A DNA stretch of 49,649 bases from CAZRAL01 sp964598005 (GTDB lineage: Bacteria; Pseudomonadota; Gammaproteobacteria; Burkholderiales; Usitatibacteraceae): assembly GCA_964598005.1 (NCBI GenBank), contig CAZRAL010000014.1, forward strand, positions 1 through 49,649. Direction: 5' to 3'. Each line of letters begins with the position of its first letter. Position 1 is the first letter of the stretch. Made by a program: the position numbers and the translations under genes. Positions 25,030 through 32,635 of this stretch are shown here, one piece after another. The notes below the pieces were generated by a model. It was not told the DNA's origin. It saw nothing but the letters and a program-made list of their open reading frames with translations, and did no database searches.

Positions 25030-25668
25030 CTAGATCGCACCGGCTTTTTGCAATAGCATGGCCACAGCCTCCGCCATGCGTTTATAGCCTTGTGCATTAG
25101 GATGAACAAAATCAGATTTAAGCGCACGATCTGACAATACTTCTTTCAATATTTCATCTTCGAGAGGCAGATCAAACTCTTTGGCAAGATCACGATAAAA
25201 ATCAGGTGGGGTAACGGTAAGCCCCGGTTTAGGTGTGGCAATCATCACCACAGCAACATTACGGTCACGCGCCAACTGGATCATGGCGCGTATATTAGAT
25301 ATGGCTTGTCCATCATCTAATTTGCGCAAAAAATCATTGCCACCGTGGCACAAAATCAGTAATTTTGGCTGGACTTCGTCGAGAACCTCAGGCAAGCGTA
25401 CCAATCCATCCTTGCTAATTTCACCGGGCACAGCTGCTGTTACCACTTTGCGATTAATTAGCTTTTCCAGCACCGCTGGATAAGAATCTTGCATTGCTGC
25501 GCCGGTACCAAACGTCAAGCTGTCTCCGAATGCCAATACGACAGCGTCGCGGTCTAATGCATTGAGCTTGGGTACAGCGTGACCACAAGCACTTAAAACT
25601 ACAAACACTAACGCTATGCAAAATAATCTCGGTTTGTTAAACGTGAGCAACGATAAAGCTAATGTCAT
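25030..25668 (-). CDS. GDSL-type esterase/lysophospholipase lipoprotein (TesA-like)
   Basis: This 212-residue SGNH hydrolase has block I FGDSLTFGTGA (Ser), block III GGND (Asn), and block V DFVHPNAQGY (Asp/His). It belongs to the TesA/arylesterase group, which cleaves acyl esters. An N-terminal hydrophobic stretch ends in VLSACG, a lipobox, so it is predicted to be a lipoprotein on the periplasmic face, whereas TesA is soluble. It is divergent from sdaA with only 39 bases between starts and converges with the polymerase gene. Confidence 0.88.
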   Translation of the reverse strand: MTLALSLLTFNKPRLFCIALVFVVLSACGHAVPKLNALDRDAVVLAFGDSLTFGTGAAMQDSYPAVLEKLINRKVVTAAVPGEISKDGLVRLPEVLDEVQPKLLILCHGGNDFLRKLDDGQAISNIRAMIQLARDRNVAVVMIATPKPGLTVTPPDFYRDLAKEFDLPLEDEILKEVLSDRALKSDFVHPNAQGYKRMAEAVAMLLQKAGAI

Positions 25669-25695
25669 GAAAACAATTCTTTTCTTTAGTCTGGG

Positions 25696-25701
25696 TATAC
25701 T
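25696..25701 (+). promoter_or_regulatory. Candidate -10 box for sdaA, possibly leaderless
   Basis: TATACT matches the -10 consensus at five of six positions and ends six bases before the sdaA ATG (25708). Transcription would start at or next to the ATG. No ribosome-binding sequence is visible upstream. No convincing -35 box is seen. Confidence 0.4.
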
Positions 25702-25707
25702 GCATTT

Positions 25708-27084
25708 ATGTACATCAGTCTCTTCGATATTTTCAAAATCGGCATTGGCCCGTCGAGTTCACACACAGTTGGGCCCATGAGGGCTGCGCGGCGTTTTTTA
25801 ATCGAATTAAATGATAGTGAATTTTCCGCCCTTGCTCGTCTTAAGGCGGAAGTATACGGTTCGCTGGCGCATACCGGCCATGGTCATGGTACCGATACGG
25901 CTATTTTGTTGGGATTATGCGGCGAGCTGCCTGACGAGGTCGATACCACAACAGTAGCGGCACGCATTACCGCTATTCGGGAAGCGCGCTGCATTCGATT
26001 ACTGAATAACAAAACCATTCCTTTTGACGCCGATCGGGACTTGATTTTCAACCGCAAAGACCTTTTGCCGGTGCATTCCAACGGTATGCGTTTTTCTGCA
26101 TTCGATGCTGCCGGGAACCTGATTACGGAACGCGATATGTATTCCATCGGCGGGGGATTTGTCGTCGATACCGACGAGGCATTTGTTGGTAGTGCACGCG
26201 GGGTGGCGCGCGCTGTCCCGCACCCTTTTGATACGATGAACGAGCTTTTGCGTGTTGGGCGTCACTTGAATCGCAGCCTGTCGGACTTGCTCATGGAAAA
26301 TGAAATTTGTCTCCATGGAGCAACGGAAATCCGCGCCTTTATCGAGCGGGTAAAAAATATCATGTTCGGTTGTATCGATCATGGACTTGCCACCGAAGGC
26401 ACGTTGCCAGGTGGTCTGAAAGTAAACCGGCGCGCCAAGGGTATCGCTGATCGTCTGCGAGGAGCGGCCAGCCATGCCAGCGAAGGGGCCATGAACTGGG
26501 TCAGTGCTTTTGCCATCGCCGTCAATGAAGAAAACGCGGCGGGGGGCCGCGTGGTAACCGCACCCACCAATGGCGCGGCGGGGGTGGTGCCTGCGGTGTT
26601 GCGCTATTACCAGGATTTCCGTGAAGGTGACGCAGACGGGATCGAACGCTTTTTGCTGGTAGCTGCAGCCATCGGTGCGCTATGCAAACGTAATGCTTCC
26701 ATTTCGGGCGCAGAAGTGGGCTGTCAGGGCGAGGTGGGTTCCGCCGCTGCCATGGCGGCTGGTGGGCTGGCGGCAGCACTCGGCGCCAGTAATGAGCAGA
26801 TCGAAAATGCGGCTGAAATCGCGCTGGAGCATCATCTCGGCATGACCTGCGACCCTATTGGTGGATTGGTACAAATTCCCTGTATCGAACGTAACGCCAT
26901 GGGCGCAGTGAAAGCGATCAACGCCTGCTCACTGGCCATGTTCGGCGATGGCACGCATCAGGTCAGCCTCGATCAGGCCATCGAAACCATGCGCCGTACT
27001 GGCTCGGATATGCAAAGCAAATACAAGGAAACTTCGCTGGGAGGATTGGCGATTACTGTTTCCGTGCGACAGGTGGAATGCTGA
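25708..27084 (+). CDS. sdaA: L-serine ammonia-lyase, iron-sulfur type
   Basis: This 458-residue single-chain enzyme deaminates L-serine to pyruvate with a [4Fe-4S] cluster. It begins ISLFDIFKIGIGPSSSHTVGPM, a hallmark of the family. Cluster-ligand Cys candidates are in VKNIMFGCIDHG, SGAEVGCQGEVGSA and HLGMTCDPIGG. The ATG at 25708 gives the conserved start, but only 39 bases separate it from the divergent GDSL gene. Confidence 0.96.
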   Translation: MYISLFDIFKIGIGPSSSHTVGPMRAARRFLIELNDSEFSALARLKAEVYGSLAHTGHGHGTDTAILLGLCGELPDEVDTTTVAARITAIREARCIRLLNNKTIPFDADRDLIFNRKDLLPVHSNGMRFSAFDAAGNLITERDMYSIGGGFVVDTDEAFVGSARGVARAVPHPFDTMNELLRVGRHLNRSLSDLLMENEICLHGATEIRAFIERVKNIMFGCIDHGLATEGTLPGGLKVNRRAKGIADRLRGAASHASEGAMNWVSAFAIAVNEENAAGGRVVTAPTNGAAGVVPAVLRYYQDFREGDADGIERFLLVAAAIGALCKRNASISGAEVGCQGEVGSAAAMAAGGLAAALGASNEQIENAAEIALEHHLGMTCDPIGGLVQIPCIERNAMGAVKAINACSLAMFGDGTHQVSLDQAIETMRRTGSDMQSKYKETSLGGLAITVSVRQVEC

Positions 27085-27119
27085 CGGATTTGCTAAACAT
27101 CTTTTATAGAAACTTTGAA

Positions 27120-27557
27120 CTATAAGGCGATTTGTAAACTTGCTTCATTTGTAGTGTTTGATTTTAATTGCTTTAGTTGCTGAATAAAATTGTCGAGAAG
27201 TGCTGGCTCAGTTTTAAAGAACAGTTTGGCTTCGCTTGCAATATTCTTTTTTCCGAAGTCTACAAAGTCAGATTGAGCTTGAATGCTCACATAGATTATG
27301 CCTCGCTCTTGGAAGTGCAATCTAGCTGTAAATGCACCACTAGCATATTCAGGCCCGAATGAGCCAATTTCAATATCAAAGATTCCACCATAAATCTGAT
27401 GTTTGAATCTGTCGAGACCTGCAATCAGATCGTCGTAAGTGCTATAACCAACATAAATAGCATTGATAAAAGTAGATACACCATCCGATGAAGTGACTTT
27501 AAACTCATACATGTCGTCATGTTGACCAATGTTTTGGAATACTATCCCTTGGGGCAT
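27120..27557 (-). CDS. Small protein of unknown function
   Basis: I do not recognise this 145-residue protein. It is soluble, with beta-rich predicted segments (for example GGIFDIEIGSFGPEY and FTARLHFQERGIIYVSIQ) and a C-terminal helix (LLDNFIQQLKQL). The composition, size and isolated position recall immunity-type or small beta-sandwich proteins, but no specific motif supports this. The DNA looks more AT-rich than the flanking sdaA. It converges with sdaA and precedes the bufferin operon end. Confidence 0.65.
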   Translation of the reverse strand: MPQGIVFQNIGQHDDMYEFKVTSSDGVSTFINAIYVGYSTYDDLIAGLDRFKHQIYGGIFDIEIGSFGPEYASGAFTARLHFQERGIIYVSIQAQSDFVDFGKKNIASEAKLFFKTEPALLDNFIQQLKQLKSNTTNEASLQIAL

Positions 27558-27686
27558 GATTTTCGCCTAAATTAGGTAGATCATAAGAGCAGTTTTGCGC
27601 TCTAACCCGGAACTTTTCATTCTAGGTTGATGCTTCAATTTTACGGCGATTTACCCGATGGGATAACAAACTATTTTTCATACGTT

Positions 27687-28490
27687 TCAACACACACCAT
27701 TTGGTATACGAAGGCTCTTTATTCTGCTCACCAAACCTTCCTCAACCCAGCGTTTCAAAAGCCCCATTGCACGTACCGGAATCTGTTCGGGCGCATGCCA
27801 CTCGCATAATCTTTCGCACATTTCGGCAAAATTTCCACCGTGCTGCAGCGTATCCAGCGCAGCCGCTTCGTCGGTCTCCAGTGAACGAAAATAAGTTGTC
27901 AGCGCGCGCCGCCAGACTATCCACGGCATACTTTCCATTGACCGCTCTGGAGTAGGCGGCGTTTGCTCCAGTGCTACGGCACGCCAGAATGCAGGTACGT
28001 TCCATTCCAGTTGGATCTGCTGTAACGAAGCATGCAAATGAAACCCCAATTCGGCCCAAGCCTCTCCCGGTAAACCGGCTAATTCGGCGATATCGAGCAC
28101 GGCGTCGTCTGCTGCATCGAAGGCGAGGCCCATGGCCCATTCGAATTTCGCCATCTCCGTCAACACCGGTTGCAGGGAAAATCGTTCATCGGTCAGCAAA
28201 AATTGCGGCAGATGCATCCCAAACCAGCGCGCGTTGGGAAACACCGATGGATGGGCCGCGATATAAGCGCGGGCAAGCTGGTCAAACAAATCATCGCCTG
28301 CCAGCGTATGCAGCGCAGGATAGTCGGTTTCAAGAATGTCGATAAGCCGCCGACGGTATCCATTGGCATAAATATCCAGACGTGCCCGTGCATCAAGGCG
28401 CGGCGCAGTAGCAATCGCTTGCACAATCGCGTCCTCGCCCGCCAGTACATAAGTCTGAAACTGCGCTTGCAGAATGGCAGAGGTATTCAT
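27687..28490 (-). CDS. bufC: BufC-type partner protein (DUF2063)
   Basis: The product (267 residues from the ATG at 28490) has the N-terminal DUF2063 pattern: LQAQFQTYVLAG, then LDIYANGYRRRLIDILETDYPALHTLAGDDLF. This is followed by a C-terminal domain of about 150 residues. Proteins of this kind (BufC/HvfC) recruit the Cys-rich precursor to the MNIO enzyme. The start overlaps the bufB stop by four bases (ATGA), fixing both the start and the pairing. A longer reading upstream lies inside bufB and is rejected. Confidence 0.9.
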   Translation of the reverse strand: MNTSAILQAQFQTYVLAGEDAIVQAIATAPRLDARARLDIYANGYRRRLIDILETDYPALHTLAGDDLFDQLARAYIAAHPSVFPNARWFGMHLPQFLLTDERFSLQPVLTEMAKFEWAMGLAFDAADDAVLDIAELAGLPGEAWAELGFHLHASLQQIQLEWNVPAFWRAVALEQTPPTPERSMESMPWIVWRRALTTYFRSLETDEAAALDTLQHGGNFAEMCERLCEWHAPEQIPVRAMGLLKRWVEEGLVSRIKSLRIPNGVC

Positions 28491-29338
28491 GCGGCCACCT
28501 GTTCCTGCATGATCTCGCTGGCGATACCACGGGCGTGATCGAGTTCCAGCAACAATTCTTCCAGCGGAGGAATATGATCGTCGCGTTCGATCATGGTCGA
28601 TATCGGGCCGAACCGCTTGACGGCCTTGGCATACAAATCCCATACCGGGTCAATGACGGGCGCATCGTGCGTATCGATAATGATATCTCCGTTGTTTTCA
28701 TGGCCCGCGAGATGAAATTGCCGCACCCTCTCGATTGGAATCCCACTGATGTAGGTTGCAGGGTCAAATCCATGATTAAAGGCGCTGACAAAGATGTTAT
28801 TGATGTCGAGCAGAATATGGCAATCGGCCTGCTCGGCGATGGTGCGCAAAAAGTCCCATTCGCTCATGTCCGATTGTTTAAACGTCACGTAGCTGGAAAC
28901 GTTCTCCAGCAGAATTTGCCGACCCAAAACATCCTGTACCTGACGTACCCGTGCCGCAACGTGCGCCACGGTTTCTTCGGTATACGGTAGCGGCATCAGA
29001 TCATGCAAATTTTTTCCGGCAACACCGGTCCAGCATAGATGATCGGAAATCCATTCGGGTTCGATACGCTGCGCCAGCGCTTTTAAATCGCGTAGATAAT
29101 CGGTATTCAACGGATCGCTGCTGCCAATGGATAGCGATACGCCATGCATCACCATCGGGTAGTCACAGCGGATGCGGGTGAGATTGGCCAGCGGCCGACC
29201 ACCGGGCACCATGTAATTCTCGGAAATGATTTCAAACCAGTCCACAGCGGGTTTGTTTTCGAGAATGGCTTCGTAGTGGGTTGTACGCAAACCCAGGCCA
29301 AAACCAAGTGAATGAACAGGCGGAGAATCAATTTTCAT
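28487..29338 (-). CDS. bufB: MNIO-family maturation enzyme BufB (DUF692)
   Basis: This 283-residue TIM-barrel enzyme of the multinuclear non-heme iron oxidative (MNIO, DUF692) family modifies Cys residues of precursor peptides; bufferins receive thiooxazole-type groups. The iron-binding motifs are present: HGVSLSIG, WISDHLCW, LLENVSSYV, LLDINNIFV, QFHLAGHEN and IDTHD. The start MKIDSPPVHSLGFGLGLR is chosen over an in-frame codon 48 bases upstream that lies beside the terminator. It is translationally coupled to bufC. A terminator hairpin between bufA2 and bufB (29363-29396) probably lowers its level relative to the peptide. Confidence 0.94.
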   Translation of the reverse strand: MKIDSPPVHSLGFGLGLRTTHYEAILENKPAVDWFEIISENYMVPGGRPLANLTRIRCDYPMVMHGVSLSIGSSDPLNTDYLRDLKALAQRIEPEWISDHLCWTGVAGKNLHDLMPLPYTEETVAHVAARVRQVQDVLGRQILLENVSSYVTFKQSDMSEWDFLRTIAEQADCHILLDINNIFVSAFNHGFDPATYISGIPIERVRQFHLAGHENNGDIIIDTHDAPVIDPVWDLYAKAVKRFGPISTMIERDDHIPPLEELLLELDHARGIASEIMQEQVAA

Positions 29339-29362
29339 AGCAAAGTGATGCTGCAAAAATAG

Positions 29363-29396
29363 AAAACCGGGCTGCCGTGGAGGCACACCCGGTTTT
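29363..29396 (-). terminator. Intrinsic terminator/attenuator between bufA2 and bufB
   Basis: On the minus strand, AAAACCGGG and CCCGGTTTT form a perfect 9 bp stem over a 16-base loop, followed by a T-rich run (TTTTCTATTTTT). It lies 18 bases after the bufA2 stop and 24 bases before the bufB start. Partial read-through would give many precursor transcripts and few enzyme transcripts, a usual pattern for peptide-modification operons. Confidence 0.85.
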
Positions 29397-29413
29397 TATT
29401 CACAAGACGTGGC

Positions 29414-29692
29414 TTACTTCTTGTCTTTTTTCTCGCCTTCCATCTTGCCGCCAATTTTTGTGCACTGCTCTTTGGTCATTTCAACAAATCCATGGCCTTT
29501 GCATGCACCCTGGCCTTTACAAGCATTCTTAGCGGTTTTGCAATCATTATTTCCCTTGCAGGCGTTGACGCCCTCGCAATGGACTTTTTTGCCTTCTTCT
29601 GCGGCCACAGCAGGGGTAGCAACGGCAGTCATCAACAAGCCTGCAGCTGCAACGGCCAGTGCCGCGCCAGTCATTTTTTTGGTGTGTTCCAT
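29414..29692 (-). CDS. bufA2: BufA2-type bufferin precursor (Cys-rich metallophore peptide)
   Basis: The 92-residue product has a signal peptide (about 1-30, ending ATPAVAA) and then a Cys-rich core with six Cys. They lie in VHCEGVNACKG, NNDCKT, NACKG, GACKGHGF and KEQCTKIGGK. This pattern is that of BufA2 bufferins, ribosomally made peptides that are modified by BufB/BufC and bind copper or other metals in the periplasm. The C-terminus is Lys-rich (EGEKKDKK). The ribosome-binding site is AAAGGA. The upstream region has three TTGAC-type direct repeats (29778-29806). Confidence 0.92.
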   Translation of the reverse strand: MEHTKKMTGAALAVAAAGLLMTAVATPAVAAEEGKKVHCEGVNACKGNNDCKTAKNACKGQGACKGHGFVEMTKEQCTKIGGKMEGEKKDKK

Positions 29693-29777
29693 AGTAAATT
29701 CCTTTTAGATTTGATTAATGAATTTGCCCTGCAGAATGTGAATCGATGCTGACCTGTATCTTGTGGCGGGATATACG

Positions 29778-29806
29778 GGTCAAACGCGGGTCAAACGCGA
29801 GTCAAC
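29778..29806 (-). promoter_or_regulatory. Three 11-bp-phased direct repeats upstream of bufA2
   Basis: Plus-strand GGTCAAACGCG occurs twice in tandem (29778-29788, 29789-29799), followed by the partial copy AGTCAAC. On the coding strand these read as TTGACT, TTGACC and TTGACC, 11 bases apart, that is one helical turn. The last TTGACC is 17 bases from GATACA, a possible -10. Helically phased direct repeats are typical of response-regulator operators; the repeats could serve as both operator and -35 box. Further upstream, TAATGCCA is repeated at 29847 and 29864. Confidence 0.6.
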
Positions 29807-29867
29807 CATGAAACGATTTTTTCCATCCAGCTTTGGGCTGCGCGAATAATGCCACATTTTGGTTAAT

Positions 29868-29890
29868 GCCATTTGCAAATCAAAACTGAC
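29868..29890. repeat. Single arm resembling the 6.5 kb palindromic element
   Basis: GCCATTTGCAAATC followed by AAAACTGAC matches the arm at 6502-6524 with about three mismatches. No second arm is found nearby. It is either a decayed copy or chance similarity of AT-rich sequence. Confidence 0.3.
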
Positions 29891-29901
29891 TTTTTCATTG
29901 T

Positions 29902-31125
29902 CTATTTTTTCTCTTCGGCTGGAAGGGGATGGTCCGGGTAACGTTTGCGAAACTTCGCAAATTCTTCGTCGGCTTCGCGCATTTTTCCTTCTTTGCGCAG
30001 GGCCTGAATGCGTTTCAGCCACTCTTGCGGCGGCAGGGATTCCGCTTCTTTCGCCAGAGGGTTATCTTTTACCGACGGCGCTACATCAGCGTGGCCTGCT
30101 TTGGCTTTTTCCTTGGAGCGCTCGACAACACTGCCCGCTGCAGATTCCGTTTTATAGGAATAAGCAGCCGATGAAGCAGCGCCCAGTGTGGTTGCAGCAG
30201 GTGTCGCTTGCTCACGTTTTTTTTCTGGTGAATCATTTTTCCCGGAATAGGTTGAAGCTGTTTCTGTCACACCAAGCTCTTCTTGCGAGATGACAACAAC
30301 AGGAGATGGGCTCTCCACGTCAATCCGGCTGATCGAGCTTCCTGTTACTTCTATTTTTTCAATTTTGTCGGAGGCTTGACGTCCTTGCGCCACTTTCGAC
30401 TCCGCGGGGAAAGGCGCTGGAATGCTGACCGGGGCAGCAGGGGCGGGCTCAAAAACACTCGATGAAGTGGCGGGTGGAGGCGGCGGCGGAATAAGGGCCT
30501 GTCCCTTCCCTCCTCGTGTGCTAACCGTTTGCTCTTGCCGCGGCTCCTCTTTTAATGTTTCCTTGTCTGTTTTGGGATAATTGGGATAAGGCTTTGCAAG
30601 CGGCGCACGATCTTCGAACGCATCGTATCGCATTGCCTCTATTTCGCCAGGCTGGGCAGGTGCAGCTTTGGTGCTGACCGTGCCCACTTCACTTGTATGC
30701 ATGGCCATGGGTTCGGGCCGCTTCTGGTTATCGATTTCAGGTGAGATATCGCGCGGGCTGTGGCTAGGCGCGGGGGTGCGTGCAGTTCCAGCTGCTGCTT
30801 TTTCAGCATGCGAAGTTTTGACCGCATCACGAACCGACACGGGCACCCATTCTGGTTTTTCATCGATGGAAAGTAAGCCCACCGATACCACAAGCACGAC
30901 AACGGCAGCGGCGGCAAGGGGGTTGTTCCCGCTCATCCACCACGATTTTTTCAGCGCGCGTGGGCCAGCATGTACCGCACGACGGGCCGCTGCGCGAATG
31001 GCGTCGTCGACAGCGGGTGAAGGCAGGTCTTGTCCCATACCACGATAGACGCGCACGACTTCAGCCAGATCGCGATCAAGCTCGAGATCGTGGCCTTTGT
31101 TTACATGGTCGTGGTTTTGGCTCAT
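29902..31125 (-). CDS. Anti-sigma-like membrane protein with TonB-box-like segment
   Basis: The 407-residue protein has a cytoplasmic N-terminal part (1-65), one membrane helix (about 69-86) and a long Pro/Ala-rich periplasmic part with a run of six Pro at 213-218. Residues 254-284 contain KIEVTGSSI then R..VES.SPV.V...EEL, the pattern that starts the plug of TonB-dependent receptors. A conserved C-terminal helix pair (365-401, EWLKRIQALRKEGKMREADE..FRKRYPDHPLP as landmarks) resembles that of anti-sigma proteins encoded next to ECF sigma factors. It overlaps the sigma gene by four bases (ATGA), supporting an anti-sigma role. The periplasmic segment may receive a signal, but this is inference. 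Confidence 0.75.
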   Translation of the reverse strand: MSQNHDHVNKGHDLELDRDLAEVVRVYRGMGQDLPSPAVDDAIRAAARRAVHAGPRALKKSWWMSGNNPLAAAAVVVLVVSVGLLSIDEKPEWVPVSVRDAVKTSHAEKAAAGTARTPAPSHSPRDISPEIDNQKRPEPMAMHTSEVGTVSTKAAPAQPGEIEAMRYDAFEDRAPLAKPYPNYPKTDKETLKEEPRQEQTVSTRGGKGQALIPPPPPPATSSSVFEPAPAAPVSIPAPFPAESKVAQGRQASDKIEKIEVTGSSISRIDVESPSPVVVISQEELGVTETASTYSGKNDSPEKKREQATPAATTLGAASSAAYSYKTESAAGSVVERSKEKAKAGHADVAPSVKDNPLAKEAESLPPQEWLKRIQALRKEGKMREADEEFAKFRKRYPDHPLPAEEKK

Positions 31126-31688
31126 GCGTATTCCTGTAACCCTTCACGCAATTTGGCAATGGCATAACGCAGGCGGCTTTTGGCTGCTTCATAACTGGCC
31201 CCGGTGGCGTGTGCTATTTCTTCGAGGCTGAGCCCGGCTTCTTCGTACAGCAAAAAGGCTTCGCGCTGTGGTGCGGGCAAGGCTTCCAGCACCGCCAGCA
31301 GCGCCTTGCCTTGTTGGCGTGCCTCAGCCAAAACATGTGGCTCATCGATTCGACTACCGGCAATTTCTTGCAAAGTTGAGTCATCATCGTTTTCATAAAA
31401 CAGCGCTTCAGAGCGCACATGGCGGCGGAAATAATCCATCAACCGGTTATGCGCCAGGGTAAACAGATAGGTGCGGAATTGCGCGCTGGCCTGATAGCGA
31501 CTGCGCGCCTGAATCAGGTTCATCCATACATCCTGAAATAATTCTTCAGCGGCAGCAGGTAAACGACACTGCCGCAGAATGAAGCGGTATAACCCGCCAC
31601 GGTGCCGCGCATACAGTTCGTCGAAGGCCGCGGCCTCGCCCGACTGGTAACGCAACATAAGCGCTTCGTCTGAAGTTTCATTGTGCAT
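31122..31688 (-). CDS. ECF-type RNA polymerase sigma factor
   Basis: This 188-residue factor has region 2 (AAAFDELYARHRGGLYRFILRQC, then EELFQDVWMNLIQARSRY) and region 4 (LPAPQREAFLLYEEAGLSLEEIAHATGASYEAAKSRL), with no region 3, as in extracytoplasmic-function sigma factors. It is followed with a four-base overlap by an anti-sigma-like membrane protein. The next operon downstream on the same strand encodes a bufferin metallophore system, a possible target. Its subgroup and promoter consensus are not determined here. Confidence 0.92.
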   Translation of the reverse strand: MHNETSDEALMLRYQSGEAAAFDELYARHRGGLYRFILRQCRLPAAAEELFQDVWMNLIQARSRYQASAQFRTYLFTLAHNRLMDYFRRHVRSEALFYENDDDSTLQEIAGSRIDEPHVLAEARQQGKALLAVLEALPAPQREAFLLYEEAGLSLEEIAHATGASYEAAKSRLRYAIAKLREGLQEYA

Positions 31689-31730
31689 ATCGCCCGAAAG
31701 TATAATCTACCCCCGGGCGACTCGGCATTA

Positions 31731-32576
31731 TCAGCGCCACGGATCGGGCACGAATTGCCCGGGGAACGGGGTGGGTTCGCGGCGCGGCGACGGGCGAATC
31801 ACGCCGCGCGCGACCAGGTTGGCATAGCTGTCGTAATGAATCGCAATCACTTCTTCAGGGCTGGAGGTGGCGCGCTCGAATGAAGTGTAACTGGCTTGCG
31901 ATGACTCTCCGCGACCATGTCCGGTACCTAAACGTTCCTGGCGCGGTGCAGGCACGATGCCTGGCCGATAGCTGTCGCGTTTGGCCTCCTGCGCCGTACT
32001 TGGCGCCTCGGCTTCGGCCTTGGCGCGCGCACCTCCTGTATTGCGCCCCAGCAATCCCTCGGCATAGTCGACCCGGTCACTCGGGGTGGGCTGGCTTAAG
32101 TGGATGGGTGGATTTTCCACTTTGCGGCGAAACAGCGCTACGCCAATCACGCCTACATTATCGGGCCGCCCGGTTCGGGTGGCATAGGAATTCGACAAAG
32201 CTGTGAAATAAAAGGCAGCAGTTTTGGACATACTCTTGCGCCAGCCTTTTATTTCCACGGTTTCGCTTGAATCGATGACATAGCCGCTTTGGCTCGGCGA
32301 TGCCGTTTCTCCGGTAATCACATTGACACCATCGACTGAAGTCACGGCGAGCAGATCGCGCCCACTGTAATTGCGCACCGTAATCTGGTATTCGTTGCCC
32401 GGTTTGCCAACAACAAACGCTTGCCCCTTATGCCAGTACACGGTTAACGGATGTCCCTCCGTGTGATCGTAGATTTCGACGCCCGCCAACTGGTTGCCCA
32501 CTACTACCGGTTCACGGTGGGCCATGACATGACTGATCTGCAATAAAAAAATGGCGATATAAAAAATGGATTTCAT
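31731..32576 (-). CDS. Secreted protein of unknown function linked to the ECF/VIT cluster
   Basis: The 281-residue product starts with a signal peptide (MKSIFYIAIFLLQISHVMA). Residues 20-150 form a conserved-looking beta-rich domain with RNYSGRDLLAVTSVDGVNVITGE, SGYVIDSSETVEIKGWRKS and AYATRTG-like YATRTGRPDNVGVIGVALF. I recall this domain in other proteobacterial uncharacterised secreted proteins, but its function is unknown. The C-terminal third is charged and low-complexity. It lies between the VIT protein and the sigma factor, 42 bases before the latter. The start is chosen at 32576 because it directly precedes the signal peptide. Confidence 0.8.
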   Translation of the reverse strand: MKSIFYIAIFLLQISHVMAHREPVVVGNQLAGVEIYDHTEGHPLTVYWHKGQAFVVGKPGNEYQITVRNYSGRDLLAVTSVDGVNVITGETASPSQSGYVIDSSETVEIKGWRKSMSKTAAFYFTALSNSYATRTGRPDNVGVIGVALFRRKVENPPIHLSQPTPSDRVDYAEGLLGRNTGGARAKAEAEAPSTAQEAKRDSYRPGIVPAPRQERLGTGHGRGESSQASYTSFERATSSPEEVIAIHYDSYANLVARGVIRPSPRREPTPFPGQFVPDPWR

Positions 32577-32635
32577 GATTACTCCTTCATAAATGAACGT
32601 TGGTACAAGAGGGGGTTGTGGCGAATCACGCCTCG

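Noticed and set aside
29409..29752. Hydrophobic open frames on the plus strand over bufA2
   Set aside because: The minus-strand gene has a signal peptide, six patterned Cys and an operon context; the plus frames are complements.
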